Positions 30,269 through 39,516 of a stretch of 64,000 nucleotides of DNA are shown here, piece by piece. Made by a program: the position numbers and the translations under genes. Source of the stretch: Stigmatella aurantiaca. GTDB lineage: Bacteria; Myxococcota; Myxococcia; Myxococcales; Myxococcaceae. The notes under the pieces are model-generated. The model was not told where the DNA came from. It searched no databases and was given only the letters and a program-made list of their open reading frames with translations. The DNA lies in assembly GCF_900109545.1 (NCBI RefSeq), contig NZ_FOAP01000009.1:62001-126000 (forward strand), given 5' to 3'. The first letter of the stretch is position 1, and each line of letters opens with the position of its first letter.

Positions 30269-31870
30269 TCAGTTCACGCGGCGCTCCCGCCCCTTCCAGT
30301 ACGGCTCGCGCAGCACGCCCTTGAGCAGCTTGCCGGCGGCGTTGCGCGGGAGCCCCTCGGTGAACTCCACGGACTTGGGGACCTTGAACTCCGCCAGGGC
30401 CCCGCGGGTGTGGCGCAGGATGTCCCCGGCCCGCAGCGTGGAGCCGGGCTGCTTCACCACCAGCGCCTTGACGGCCTCGCCCCACAGCTCGTCCGGCACC
30501 CCGATGACGGCCACGTCCGCCACCTCGGGGTGGCTGCGGATGACGTTTTCGATCTCCGCCGGGTAGATGTTCTCCCCCGCGGAGATGATCATGTCCTTCA
30601 CCCGGTCGCAGATGTAGACGAATCCCTCCGCATCCACGTACCCGGCGTCTCCGGTCATCACCCACTCGCCCACGAGCGTCTTCTGGGTCTCCTCCGGCTG
30701 GTGCCAGTAGCCGGCCATCCGCGCAGGGGAGTTCAGGCAGATCTGCCCGATGGTTCCCGGGGGCACCTCGTGCCCCTGCTCGTCCAGGACGCGCACCTGC
30801 ACCCCGGGAAAGGGGCGGCCCGCGGCGCGCAGCCGGGAGGCCGGGGCGTTCTGGTGGTCCTCGGGCCGCAGACAGACGGCGCAGTTGCCCGTCTCGGTCA
30901 TGCCGTAGATCTGCGCGAAGTCGCAGCCCAGCAGGCGCCGCCCCTTCTCCAGCAGTGCCGTGGAGATGGGCGCGCCCCCGTACACGACGGCCTTCAGGGA
31001 CGACAGGTCCGCCTGGTGGATGCCCGGCTCGCCCAGGAGGATCTGCATCATCGCGGGCACCATGCACGTGTGGGTGACCCGGTAGCGGGCAAGGCTGGAG
31101 AGAATCGTGGCGGGCTCGAAGCTCCGCAGGACGACTTGCGTGCTGCCCAGGGCGAGCCCCCGCACCAGCCACCACAGGCCTCCGATGTGGAAGGTGGGCA
31201 CGAAGAGCATGCTGACGCTGGCCTCCGTCCAGCCAATCCAGCACTCGCCGTGGGCCTCCAGCGCGTGGGAGATGGCCAGGAAGCTGCGGTGGGGCAGCAG
31301 CACCCCCTTGGGCCTGCCCGTGGTGCCGCTGGTGTAGAGCTGCACCACGACCTCCTCCGGGTCATAGGCCATGTCCAGGGGCGTGGGGGCCGCCCCTTCG
31401 CACCAGTGGGCGAACGCTCCCGGGGCGCTCAGGGGCGCGCCCACCCGGACCACGGGCAGCGGGCCTCGCATCTTCTCGAACACCCGCGGCACCAGGGCCG
31501 CGGACTCCTCGTCCACGAAGAGCAGCTGGGCCCCCGAATCCTCGAGGATGTAGGCCAGCTCCTCCGGGGCGAGCCGCCAGTTCAGGCCCACGTAGACGGC
31601 GCGGGCCTTGGCCACCCCGAACAGCAGCACGAGCGAGTCGAGCGACTCCCTTCCGAGCACCGCCACCCGCGCTCCCGGGTGGATGCCCTCCCGGCGCAGG
31701 GCATGCGCCGCCTGGTTGGAGCGGCGCTCCAGCGCGTCGTAGCTCAAGGGCTCGTCCCTCACGATGAGGGCGGCCTTCGGCCCCAGGCGCTGGCTGCGGA
31801 GGGCCGGCAGTGTGGCGAGCGTGGTGACTTCGCGAATCCCGCTCATGGCGTTCATCTCCTGGCCGCTCAT
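30269..31870 (-). CDS. Acyl-AMP ligase (FadD10/ScoC-like) of the isonitrile-PKS operon
   Basis: 533 residues of the ANL superfamily. The P-loop reads YTSGTTGRPKGVLLPH, the adenine motif YGMTETG, the hinge GDAGYVDAEGFVYICDRVKD, and the C-terminal catalytic Lys lies in NAAGKLLKG. Its ATG overlaps the PKS stop in an ATGA, so translation is coupled. In isonitrile lipopeptide clusters the homologous enzyme (ScoC, FadD10) activates fatty acids and loads them on a free ACP. The free ACP, FcoT and TauD-like genes in the same operon make that role likely here. Sequence alone cannot separate ACP loading from CoA ligation. Confidence 0.88.
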   Translation of the reverse strand: MSGQEMNAMSGIREVTTLATLPALRSQRLGPKAALIVRDEPLSYDALERRSNQAAHALRREGIHPGARVAVLGRESLDSLVLLFGVAKARAVYVGLNWRLAPEELAYILEDSGAQLLFVDEESAALVPRVFEKMRGPLPVVRVGAPLSAPGAFAHWCEGAAPTPLDMAYDPEEVVVQLYTSGTTGRPKGVLLPHRSFLAISHALEAHGECWIGWTEASVSMLFVPTFHIGGLWWLVRGLALGSTQVVLRSFEPATILSSLARYRVTHTCMVPAMMQILLGEPGIHQADLSSLKAVVYGGAPISTALLEKGRRLLGCDFAQIYGMTETGNCAVCLRPEDHQNAPASRLRAAGRPFPGVQVRVLDEQGHEVPPGTIGQICLNSPARMAGYWHQPEETQKTLVGEWVMTGDAGYVDAEGFVYICDRVKDMIISAGENIYPAEIENVIRSHPEVADVAVIGVPDELWGEAVKALVVKQPGSTLRAGDILRHTRGALAEFKVPKSVEFTEGLPRNAAGKLLKGVLREPYWKGRERRVN

Positions 31871-34800
31871 CCCGTGGCCTTCGTGGGCCCCACGTCCGCC
31901 CGCCCGTAGCCCAGCACCTCGTCGTGCAGGTGCTGGGTGAGGGCGTCCAGGGTGGGGAAGTCGAACAGCAGCGCTGCGGGCAGGGAGCAGCCGAGGGTGA
32001 TCTCCAGGTGGTTTTTCAGCTCGACGGACGAGAGCGAGTCGATGCCCAGCTCCACCAGCCGGTGGTGGGGATCGATCTTCTCAGGCGAGGAGAAGCCCAG
32101 CATGCGTGCCAGCAGGCCACGCGAGAAGCCCAGCAGCAGCTCCCGGCGCTGGAGGGGAGATGCCTCGCGCAGCCGGGCCCGGAAGAGTTCGGGGGGCTCG
32201 GCGGGGGTGGTGCTCTTCCCACGTGCGGCGCCGGTCATCAGGGACTCGACGAGCTTCAGGGGCGTGCCCAGGCGCACCTGGCGGATGAACCGCTCCCAGT
32301 CGATGGCCGCCACGCCCGCCTGGGGCAGGTCCCCGCGCAGCAGGAGGCCCAGGGCCGCCAGCGCCAGCGGGGTGGGCAGCGTGTGGATGCCACGCGCCGC
32401 GGCCTGCTTGCGCTGCTGCGGATCCAGGGTGGCCGCCATGCCCACCGAGGCCCAGGAGCCCCAGTTGATGCTCAGGCCCGGCAGGCCCTGGGCCCTGCGC
32501 TGGTGCATGAGCGCATCCATGAAGGCGTTGGCCGCCGCGTAGTTGGCTTGGCCCAGCGAGCCGAGCGCGGAGGACATGGAGGAGAAGCAGACGAAGAAGT
32601 CCAGGGGCAGGTCCTTCGTCACGAGGTGCAGGTTCCACGTCCCCTGCACCTTGGGCTTCATCACCTTCCGGAAGCGCTCCTCGGTCAGCTCCTGCAGGGT
32701 TCCGTCATCCAGCAGTCCCGCGGCGTGGATGACGCCCGCGAGCGGGGCGAAGCCCGCGGTGCGGAGGTGCTCCATCACCTGGGTGAGGTGCGCCAGCTCG
32801 GTGACATCCGCCTGGAGCACCTCCACGCGTACCCCCGTGGCGCGCAGGCGCTCCAGGAGGGCCTGGGCCTCGGCGCCCGGGCCCCGGCGGCCCAGCAGGA
32901 GCAGCGAGCGCGCGCCCTGCCTCACGAGCCACTGTGTGACTTCCAGACCGAGCGCGCCCAGTCCGCCCGTGAGCAGGTAGGTGCCCTCGGGGCGAATCAC
33001 CGGCCGTTCGTCCGCCGCCTCCCGGCGCGGCAGCTCGATGACGACCTTGCCGATGTTCTTCGCCTGCGAGAGGTGCCGGAACGCGGTCTGCACATTGCTC
33101 AGCGGGTAGCGCTCGACGGGCAGGGGCTCCACGCTCCCCAGGGCCATCCACCCAAGCACCTCGGCCAGCGACTTCCTCAGCCCACTGCGGACCTCGGCGG
33201 AGGCCTCGCTCAGGTCGAACGCGTGGTAGGTGATGTCCGGCCGCACGGCGGCGACCTGCTCGGGCGACCAGATGCCCAGCTTGCCAATCTCGATGAAGCG
33301 CCCCCCCTGGGCGAGGACCTTCAGGTTCGCGGGGATGAAGTCACCGTTGAGCGAGTTGAGCACCACGTCGACGCCGCGCCCTCCGGTGGCTTCCAGCACC
33401 TGCTCCTGGAAGTGCAGCGAGCGCGAGTTCATGACGTGGCGCACGCCCTGGGCCTGGAGGAAGGACCACTTGGGAGGACTGGCGGTGGCCAGCACCTCGG
33501 CGCCCAGGCGCTGGCAGAGCCGCAGCGCCGCCTGGCCCACGCCCCCCGCCGCCGCGTGGATCAGCACCCGGTCTCCCGGGCGGATTCGCGCCAGCGAGAT
33601 GAGCGAGTGCCACGCGGTCATGAACACCGAGGGCGCCGCCGAGGCGTCCAGGAAGCTCAGCCCTTCCGGCATCGGGATGAGATCCTCGACGGGAAGCGTG
33701 ACGTGGCTGGCCAGGCACGCGTCGCCGATGGCCACCACGCGCTCGCCGACACGCGATGCCGGGACGCCCGGGCCCACGCGGGTGATGGTGCCCGCGCACT
33801 CCAGGCCCAGCGTCCGCGAGCCGTCGGGTTTCTTCAGCATGGCCAGGGCGAAGAGCACGTCCTTGAAGTTGAGGGCGGAGGCGCGCACCTCCACCTCGGC
33901 CTCTCCGGGCCCGGGCGGGCGGCGCTCCACCGGGGCTTGGCTCAGGCGCTCCAGGGCCCCGGAGGGATCCAGGGTCAACTGGAAGGACGGGGCCTGGGAG
34001 GGCTCGCCAGAAGGCAGCGCGTCCTTCATCCGCTCCCAGCGGGCGATGAACCGCAGGCCCCGCCGGAAGGCGACCTGCTCCTCGGCCTCGTGGGCGAGCA
34101 CCTCTTGCGTGAGCTGCCGCACCTCCAGCTCCGGCGGAGCGCGCCGGGCGCCGGGCTCCAGATCCATGTGGAGGCAGCGGAAGGCGGGGCGCTCCATCCG
34201 GAACGTGTTGAACAGGCCCAGCAGGGCGGACTGCTCGACGTGGACGGGGGCGGGGCGCTCACCGGGCGAGAAGGCGCCCCGGGTGACGAGGTGCACCGTC
34301 AGCTCCCGGAACGGGCCCAGGGCCTGGATGAGGCGCAGCAGGGGGCCGCAGCCGAGCGCTTGCGCGGACTCCAACGCCTGGGCGGGCTCGGGGGTGGCCC
34401 CCACGAGATCCAATCCCCAGAAGTAGAGCACCCCGGGCGGGTCGCGGCGTGCCGCGCTGGGGGCGGCCGGGGCGCACACCGCTTCCATCAAGGCGGTGAA
34501 GTGCTCGGGATGGGCGGGGTCCAGATGGTAGTGCCCGCCGTCCTGGCGCAGCGCCTGGCTGCCCGGAGCGGGATGCACGAGGATGCACGAGGCCTGGGCC
34601 TCTTCCAGGGCGCGCGCCACCGCGAGCCCCACGCCCGATTGGTCCGCGAAGATGAGCCACCGGTTCGGGGCGGTGGAGGCGTTGGAGACGGCGGCGCCTC
34701 CCGTCCCGAGGGCCCGCTGGGGCCACAGGAAGGAATAGAGGAACTCCGCCGGGTCGCCTTCGAGGATGCGCCGCAGGGAGGCTTCATGGGTTTGCAGCAC

Positions 34801-37800
34801 CTGCAAGCCCATGACGAGCGCGATGCGCTGGCCGGTGCCGTCCAGCAGGTGGACATCGGCCCGGGCGACCCGGGAGTCCTCGCCCTCGGAGGGACGCCGG
34901 ACGATATAGGCCTGGCAGCGGCCCTCGGGCTTCTTCCACCAGTGCAGTGCCTCGATGCCCGTGGGCAGGTAGGTGGTGTTGCCGTCGAGGAAGGCGAGCG
35001 CCATCGCCTGGAAGGCCGAGTCCAGGAGCGCGGGGTGCAGGCAATACGGGGCGCTCGCGTCGCGGAGGGCCTCGGTCAGCTCCACGCGGCCGAGCACCTG
35101 CCCGTCACGGGCCCGGAGTTCCTTCAGCCCCTGGAAGGTGGGCCCATAGGCCAGCCCGCGCTGGCGCATGCGCTCATAGAACGCCTGGGGCTCCAGACCC
35201 GGGGGCAGCTCCTGCGAGAAGGACTCGGGGAGCGGCGGCACCGGGGCGTCCAGCGGCTCCCCGGCGATCAGTCCCTGCACGTGGAGCTTCCAGGGGACCG
35301 AGTCGCCTTCGCTCTCGGCGCTCTGGCTGGTGATCTGAAACGCGAACCCGCCGGAGGTGTGCGGCTTGAGGGTGGTGCGGACGCGCGTCTTCGTGTCCGC
35401 GGACAAGGCCAGGGCGGCGCGGATGGCCACGTTCTTCACGGTGGGCCGGGCGTTCGGCAGGGCAATCGTCCCCGCGGCGAGGGCCAGCTCCAGGAAGCCC
35501 GCGGCCGGCACGAGGGCGTGGCCAAACACCCGGTGATCCGTGAGGTAGCCGGGGTGGGCCTCATCCAGCTCGGCCTCGAAGACATAGGCCTCATCCCGGG
35601 AGCTTCGGGCCGCCACGCGGCGCCCGAGCAGCGGGTGAACGGGGGCCGTCGAGGGCTGCGCGCCCGGTTGCGCGACGGCGTAGGCCGGGAACCAGTAGTG
35701 CTCCCGCTGGAAGGGATAGGTGGGCAGCACGTCCAGCTTGCGCCCGGGGTAATCCCGGTCCACCGCCACCCAGTCCACGGGGGCTCCCGCGGTGTACAGC
35801 CCGCCCAGGCTGGCCAGGAGCTGCTCCCAGTCGCGCGGCACCGCGGTGAGGCTGGGCAACCACTTCAGCTCGGGATCCGAAAGGCCGTGGCGGCCCAGGG
35901 CCACCAGCGTGGGCCGGGGGCCGATCTCCAGGAAGTGGCGGCAACCCAGGCGGTGCATCGCTTCGAGGCCAGCGTGGAAGCGCACCGGCTCGCTCACGTG
36001 GCGGACCCAATAGTCCGCCTGGGCCACCTCCTCCGAGAGCGAGGTGCCGGTGAGGTTGGAGATGAACTCCAGCTTCGGCGGGGCGTAGTGCACCCGCTGG
36101 GCCACCTGGGCAAAGGCCTCCAGCATCGGCCGCATCAGGGGCGAGTGGAAGGCGTGGGAGACCTCCAGCGCCTTCGGGGCGGGGCCGTTCTGGGCGAACG
36201 CCGCAGCCAGCGCCTGCAGCCGCTGCCGGGAGCCCGAGAGAATCACCTGCCGGGGACCGTTGACGGCGGCCAGGGAGACCTCGTCCGGGAAGGGGGCGAT
36301 GAGCTGCCGGACGGTCTCCTCATCGGCCGCGAAGGCCATCATGGCCCCGCCTTCCGGGAGGGCGCCCATCAACCGGCCCCGCGCCGCGACGAGCTTCAGC
36401 CCATCCTCCAGGCTGAAGACACCGGCGACACACGCCGCGACATACTCGCCCAGGCTGTGGCCCATCACGGCCGCGGGCTGCACGCCCCAGGACTGCCATA
36501 GCATGGCCAGCGCGTACTCGAGCGCGAAGAGCAAGGGCTGCGCGTACTCCGTCCGGTGGATCCGCGCGGCCTCGGCCTCCGGGCCATACAGCACCTCCTT
36601 CAAAGACCAGCCCACCTCGGCGGCGAGGAGGGCGTCGCACGCGTCCATGGTCTTCTGGAAAGTGGGTTGGGTGGCGTACAGCTCTCGCCCCATGCCCAGG
36701 AGCTGGGAGCCCTGGCCGGTGAAGAGGAAGCCCACGCTGGGGGGACGGTTGCGCACCAGCCCCCGCGAGCTTCCAGGCGGCGTCTGGCCCTGGCGCGCGG
36801 CCTTCAGCCGCGCGAGCAGCTCCTGCGGCGAGCCCGCCTGAAGGGCCAACCGGTGCGAGAAGTGCGAGCGCCCCGCGTTCGCCGAATGGCACACGTCCGC
36901 CAGCGGCAGCTCCGGGTGCTTCTCCAGCAGCGCCACATAGGCTTCCACCAGCGCCTCCAGCGCGCCTTCGGTCTTCGCCGAGAGCGCGAGCAGGTGCCGG
37001 GGCCGCTCCACCGGCTGGGAAGACGGCTCCTGCCGGGGCGGCTCCTCCACCACCAGGTGCGAGTTGGTCCCGCTGAAGCCGAAGGAGCTGACGCCGGCCA
37101 CGCGCTTGCGCTCGGACGCCGGCCACGGCGTGAGGCGCGTGGGCACCCGGAAGGGCAGCTTGTTCCAGGGGATGCGGGAGCTGGGCTTCTGCAGGTGCAG
37201 GTTTGGCGCGATGGCGCCGTGGTTGAGCTGCAGGATGACCTTGATGAGCCCGCCGATGCCGGCCGCGGACTCCATGTGCCCGATGTTCGTCTTGGCCGAG
37301 CCCACCCACAGCGGCCGGTCCGCGCCGTGGTTGCCGGCGAAGACTTCGCCCAGGGCGTTCATCTCGATGGGGTCTCCCAGGGCGGTCCCGGTGCCGTGCG
37401 CCTCGATGTAGTCCACGGCGGAGGGCTCCAGGCCGGCGTTCTCCAGGGCCTTGCGGATGACCTGGCGCTGGGCGGGCCCGCTGGGCGCGGTCAGCCCGCC
37501 GCTCGGCCCGTCCTGGTTGACGGCGCTGCCGCGGATGACCGCGAGGATGGGGTCCTTGTCCCGCTTCGCGTCGGCCAGGCGCTTGAGGACGACCATGCCC
37601 ACGCCCTCGCTGCGCACGTACCCATTGGCGGAATCATCGAAGGTCTTGCAGCGGCCCTCGGGCGAGAGCATGTGCGCACGCGACAGCAGCACGTGGCCCA
37701 GTGGCGCGAGCATGAGGTTGACGCCGCCGGCCAGCGCCGCGTCCGTCTCCCGCCGCCGCAAGCTCTCACAGGCCAGGTGCACGGCGACGAGCGCGGACGA

Positions 37801-38436
37801 GCACGCCGTGTCGAGCGTCATGCTGGGGCCATGCAGGCCCAGCACATAGGACAGCCGCCCCGAGGCGGGGCTGTGGGCGCTGCCCGTGCTGGCGGTGGGG
37901 TCGGCCTCCTCTTCCGGCACGCACTGGGCCATGAGCGCCGCGTAGTCCGTGCAGGTGAGCCCCACGTAGACGCCCGTCTCGCTGCCGTACAGCGAGCTGG
38001 GCGGAATGCAGGCCCGCTCCAGCGCCTCCCACGCCACTTCCAGAATCAGCCGCTGCTGCGGGTCCATGTACATGGCCTCGCGCGGCGAGATGCGGAAGAA
38101 CTGCGCGTCGAAGACCGTGTGCCCGCTCATGAAGCCACCCTCGCGGGTGCAGATCTTCCCGGGCGCGTCGGGATCCGGATCATAGTACTTGTCCGAATCC
38201 CAGCGGTCCCCGGGGATGGGGGAGATGGCGTCGCGGCCGGACTCCAGCAGCGCCCAGAACTCCTCCGGCGTCTGGATGCCTCCGGGCAAGCGGCACGCCA
38301 TGCCCACCACGGCGATGGGCTCGCCGTTCGCCGTCTTCGCGGCCTCCGCCGCCTCCAGTTTGAGGCGCATGGCCTTGAGGGCGAGGAGCGCCTCGTTGAG
38401 CAGTTTGGGATAGTTGGGCGGGGAGGGGGGGGGCAT
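31867..38436 (-). CDS. Type I polyketide synthase, one fully reducing module (KS-AT-DH-ER-KR-ACP)
   Basis: 2189 residues. KS (about 38-460) has DTACSSA with Cys212, EAHGTG and the GHMESAAG His. AT (about 565-880) has GHSLGEY, and HAFH near 762, the malonyl-CoA signature. DH (about 935-1200) keeps the HxxxGxxxxP motif in DHRVFGHALVP and LLDSAFQ. A region of about 300 residues with no clear motif precedes the ER (about 1500-1800; IHAAAGGVGQAAL). KR (about 1820-2010) has TGGLGALGLE, an LDD motif (B-type) and the Ser/Tyr/Asn triad. The ACP carries LGIDSLSS near 2133. There is no thioesterase, reductase or methyltransferase. A short N-terminal helix could dock to the free ACP encoded just upstream. 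One round would add a saturated C2 unit; iterative use is possible. Confidence 0.95.
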   Translation of the reverse strand: MPPPSPPNYPKLLNEALLALKAMRLKLEAAEAAKTANGEPIAVVGMACRLPGGIQTPEEFWALLESGRDAISPIPGDRWDSDKYYDPDPDAPGKICTREGGFMSGHTVFDAQFFRISPREAMYMDPQQRLILEVAWEALERACIPPSSLYGSETGVYVGLTCTDYAALMAQCVPEEEADPTASTGSAHSPASGRLSYVLGLHGPSMTLDTACSSALVAVHLACESLRRRETDAALAGGVNLMLAPLGHVLLSRAHMLSPEGRCKTFDDSANGYVRSEGVGMVVLKRLADAKRDKDPILAVIRGSAVNQDGPSGGLTAPSGPAQRQVIRKALENAGLEPSAVDYIEAHGTGTALGDPIEMNALGEVFAGNHGADRPLWVGSAKTNIGHMESAAGIGGLIKVILQLNHGAIAPNLHLQKPSSRIPWNKLPFRVPTRLTPWPASERKRVAGVSSFGFSGTNSHLVVEEPPRQEPSSQPVERPRHLLALSAKTEGALEALVEAYVALLEKHPELPLADVCHSANAGRSHFSHRLALQAGSPQELLARLKAARQGQTPPGSSRGLVRNRPPSVGFLFTGQGSQLLGMGRELYATQPTFQKTMDACDALLAAEVGWSLKEVLYGPEAEAARIHRTEYAQPLLFALEYALAMLWQSWGVQPAAVMGHSLGEYVAACVAGVFSLEDGLKLVAARGRLMGALPEGGAMMAFAADEETVRQLIAPFPDEVSLAAVNGPRQVILSGSRQRLQALAAAFAQNGPAPKALEVSHAFHSPLMRPMLEAFAQVAQRVHYAPPKLEFISNLTGTSLSEEVAQADYWVRHVSEPVRFHAGLEAMHRLGCRHFLEIGPRPTLVALGRHGLSDPELKWLPSLTAVPRDWEQLLASLGGLYTAGAPVDWVAVDRDYPGRKLDVLPTYPFQREHYWFPAYAVAQPGAQPSTAPVHPLLGRRVAARSSRDEAYVFEAELDEAHPGYLTDHRVFGHALVPAAGFLELALAAGTIALPNARPTVKNVAIRAALALSADTKTRVRTTLKPHTSGGFAFQITSQSAESEGDSVPWKLHVQGLIAGEPLDAPVPPLPESFSQELPPGLEPQAFYERMRQRGLAYGPTFQGLKELRARDGQVLGRVELTEALRDASAPYCLHPALLDSAFQAMALAFLDGNTTYLPTGIEALHWWKKPEGRCQAYIVRRPSEGEDSRVARADVHLLDGTGQRIALVMGLQVLQTHEASLRRILEGDPAEFLYSFLWPQRALGTGGAAVSNASTAPNRWLIFADQSGVGLAVARALEEAQASCILVHPAPGSQALRQDGGHYHLDPAHPEHFTALMEAVCAPAAPSAARRDPPGVLYFWGLDLVGATPEPAQALESAQALGCGPLLRLIQALGPFRELTVHLVTRGAFSPGERPAPVHVEQSALLGLFNTFRMERPAFRCLHMDLEPGARRAPPELEVRQLTQEVLAHEAEEQVAFRRGLRFIARWERMKDALPSGEPSQAPSFQLTLDPSGALERLSQAPVERRPPGPGEAEVEVRASALNFKDVLFALAMLKKPDGSRTLGLECAGTITRVGPGVPASRVGERVVAIGDACLASHVTLPVEDLIPMPEGLSFLDASAAPSVFMTAWHSLISLARIRPGDRVLIHAAAGGVGQAALRLCQRLGAEVLATASPPKWSFLQAQGVRHVMNSRSLHFQEQVLEATGGRGVDVVLNSLNGDFIPANLKVLAQGGRFIEIGKLGIWSPEQVAAVRPDITYHAFDLSEASAEVRSGLRKSLAEVLGWMALGSVEPLPVERYPLSNVQTAFRHLSQAKNIGKVVIELPRREAADERPVIRPEGTYLLTGGLGALGLEVTQWLVRQGARSLLLLGRRGPGAEAQALLERLRATGVRVEVLQADVTELAHLTQVMEHLRTAGFAPLAGVIHAAGLLDDGTLQELTEERFRKVMKPKVQGTWNLHLVTKDLPLDFFVCFSSMSSALGSLGQANYAAANAFMDALMHQRRAQGLPGLSINWGSWASVGMAATLDPQQRKQAAARGIHTLPTPLALAALGLLLRGDLPQAGVAAIDWERFIRQVRLGTPLKLVESLMTGAARGKSTTPAEPPELFRARLREASPLQRRELLLGFSRGLLARMLGFSSPEKIDPHHRLVELGIDSLSSVELKNHLEITLGCSLPAALLFDFPTLDALTQHLHDEVLGYGRADVGPTKATG

Positions 38437-38451
38437 GGCCGGTTCTCGGGA

Positions 38452-38907
38452 TTAAGGGTTTTTCAGCGCCTGCAGCTCCGCCGCGAGCAGCTCCGCGAGC
38501 TGCTCCTCGGACAGGGCTGGCTCTTCGCCGGCGGGGGGAGGGGGAGGGTGGGGCGCCGCGGGCGGGGGCGCCGCGGGCCCAGGGGCCTTGAGCCGCGCGG
38601 CTTCCAGCAGGAAGCCCGTCAGGGCCTCCAGGTTGGGCTGATCAAAGGCGAGGGAGCTGTTGAGCTCCAGCTCCAGCTCCTGCTCCAGCAGGCCCTTGAG
38701 TTCGACGGCCTTGAGCGAGTCCACGCCCAGCTCCATGAGGTTGTCGCGCGGGCCAATCTCCGCGGGCTCCATGCCCAGCCGGGGACCGAGCTGCTCCTGG
38801 AGGAAGTCCATGAGCAGCCGGGCCCGGCGCTGGGGGGAGGCGGCCCGCAGCGAGGCAATGAGACGTTCCTTGCCTGCCCCGGGGGGCAGGCCTTGTGGGT
38901 GTGTCAC
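38452..38907 (-). CDS. Stand-alone acyl carrier protein (ScoB-like position)
   Basis: 151 residues from a GTG at 38907, chosen because AAGGAGA lies five bases before it and the preceding gene ends 31 bp upstream. The carrier domain has LMELGVDSLKAVELKG with the phosphopantetheine Ser. The N-terminal half is a helical extension, and a Pro/Ala-rich linker leads to an acidic helix at the C-terminus (LSEEQLAELLAAELQAL) that resembles a docking helix. The PKS starts 15 bp downstream with its own N-terminal helix. This gene corresponds by order to Rv0100/ScoB, the carrier on which the isonitrile acyl chain is built. Confidence 0.88.
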   Translation of the reverse strand: MTHPQGLPPGAGKERLIASLRAASPQRRARLLMDFLQEQLGPRLGMEPAEIGPRDNLMELGVDSLKAVELKGLLEQELELELNSSLAFDQPNLEALTGFLLEAARLKAPGPAAPPPAAPHPPPPPAGEEPALSEEQLAELLAAELQALKNP

Positions 38908-38938
38908 GGGATTCTCCTTGAAGGGGAACGGCGGGCGC

Positions 38939-39514
38939 TCAGGCCCCGGGGGAAGCGGCGGGCGGGGCGTCGGACTCACCCGTGATGGCAATCAGCGGCT
39001 CGCCTTCGCTCATGCCCCCGTGGTCATCCTCGAAGCGGCAGTACGTCTTGAGGAACATGGACTTGCCCCGGCTCATCACCTTGCTGATCTCCACCCGCCC
39101 GGTGAAGTGCGCGGACTTCATCTGCCGGCGGAACGAGCTGGAGAACTGGACGATGAGGAAGTCCGAGAGCTGCCGGCGGCGGTACTCCTCGATGCTCCAG
39201 GAGGCCAGGGGCTCCAGCTGGCGGTGCGCGCAGGTGGCCAGCAGGTAGTAGGCGAGCTGGTTGTAACAAATGTTGAATTCAACGGCGTTGAAGTGCCCCG
39301 TGTCCGCGATGTAGCAGGACTCCGGAATGGAGAACTCTCCCACGGCCGCTGCCCGGACGGCCCGGGAGCGGCTCTCCGGCGGCAGCACGCCTTCGTGCTC
39401 CAGGTGCGCGCGCAGCAGGTAGCGGCAGTGTGTTTTGTAGGGGATCAGCACCTGCTGGAGCAGGGCCGGATCTTCCACGATGAGGGGGGAGGCCTTGGGC
39501 TCGATGGCGCTCAT
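38939..39514 (-). CDS. FcoT-family thioesterase (ScoD-like, glycine adduct formation)
   Basis: 191 residues, the usual FcoT size (about 180). GHFNAVEFNICYNQLAYYLL is the conserved core of this hot-dog-fold family (Rv0098 type), and FSSSFRRQMKSAHFTG matches the second conserved strand region. In isonitrile lipopeptide pathways this protein adds glycine to an enoyl-ACP and releases a 3-(carboxymethylamino) fatty acid. The stop of the TauD-like gene lies 2 bp upstream, so the two are tightly coupled. This pairing is the strongest marker for the isonitrile pathway. Confidence 0.88.
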   Translation of the reverse strand: MSAIEPKASPLIVEDPALLQQVLIPYKTHCRYLLRAHLEHEGVLPPESRSRAVRAAAVGEFSIPESCYIADTGHFNAVEFNICYNQLAYYLLATCAHRQLEPLASWSIEEYRRRQLSDFLIVQFSSSFRRQMKSAHFTGRVEISKVMSRGKSMFLKTYCRFEDDHGGMSEGEPLIAITGESDAPPAASPGA

Positions 39515-39516
39515 GG

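Noticed and set aside
31924..36501. A 1525-codon plus-strand frame across the PKS gene
   Set aside because: It is the antisense of a PKS whose domains and active sites are all recognisable in the minus-strand frame.
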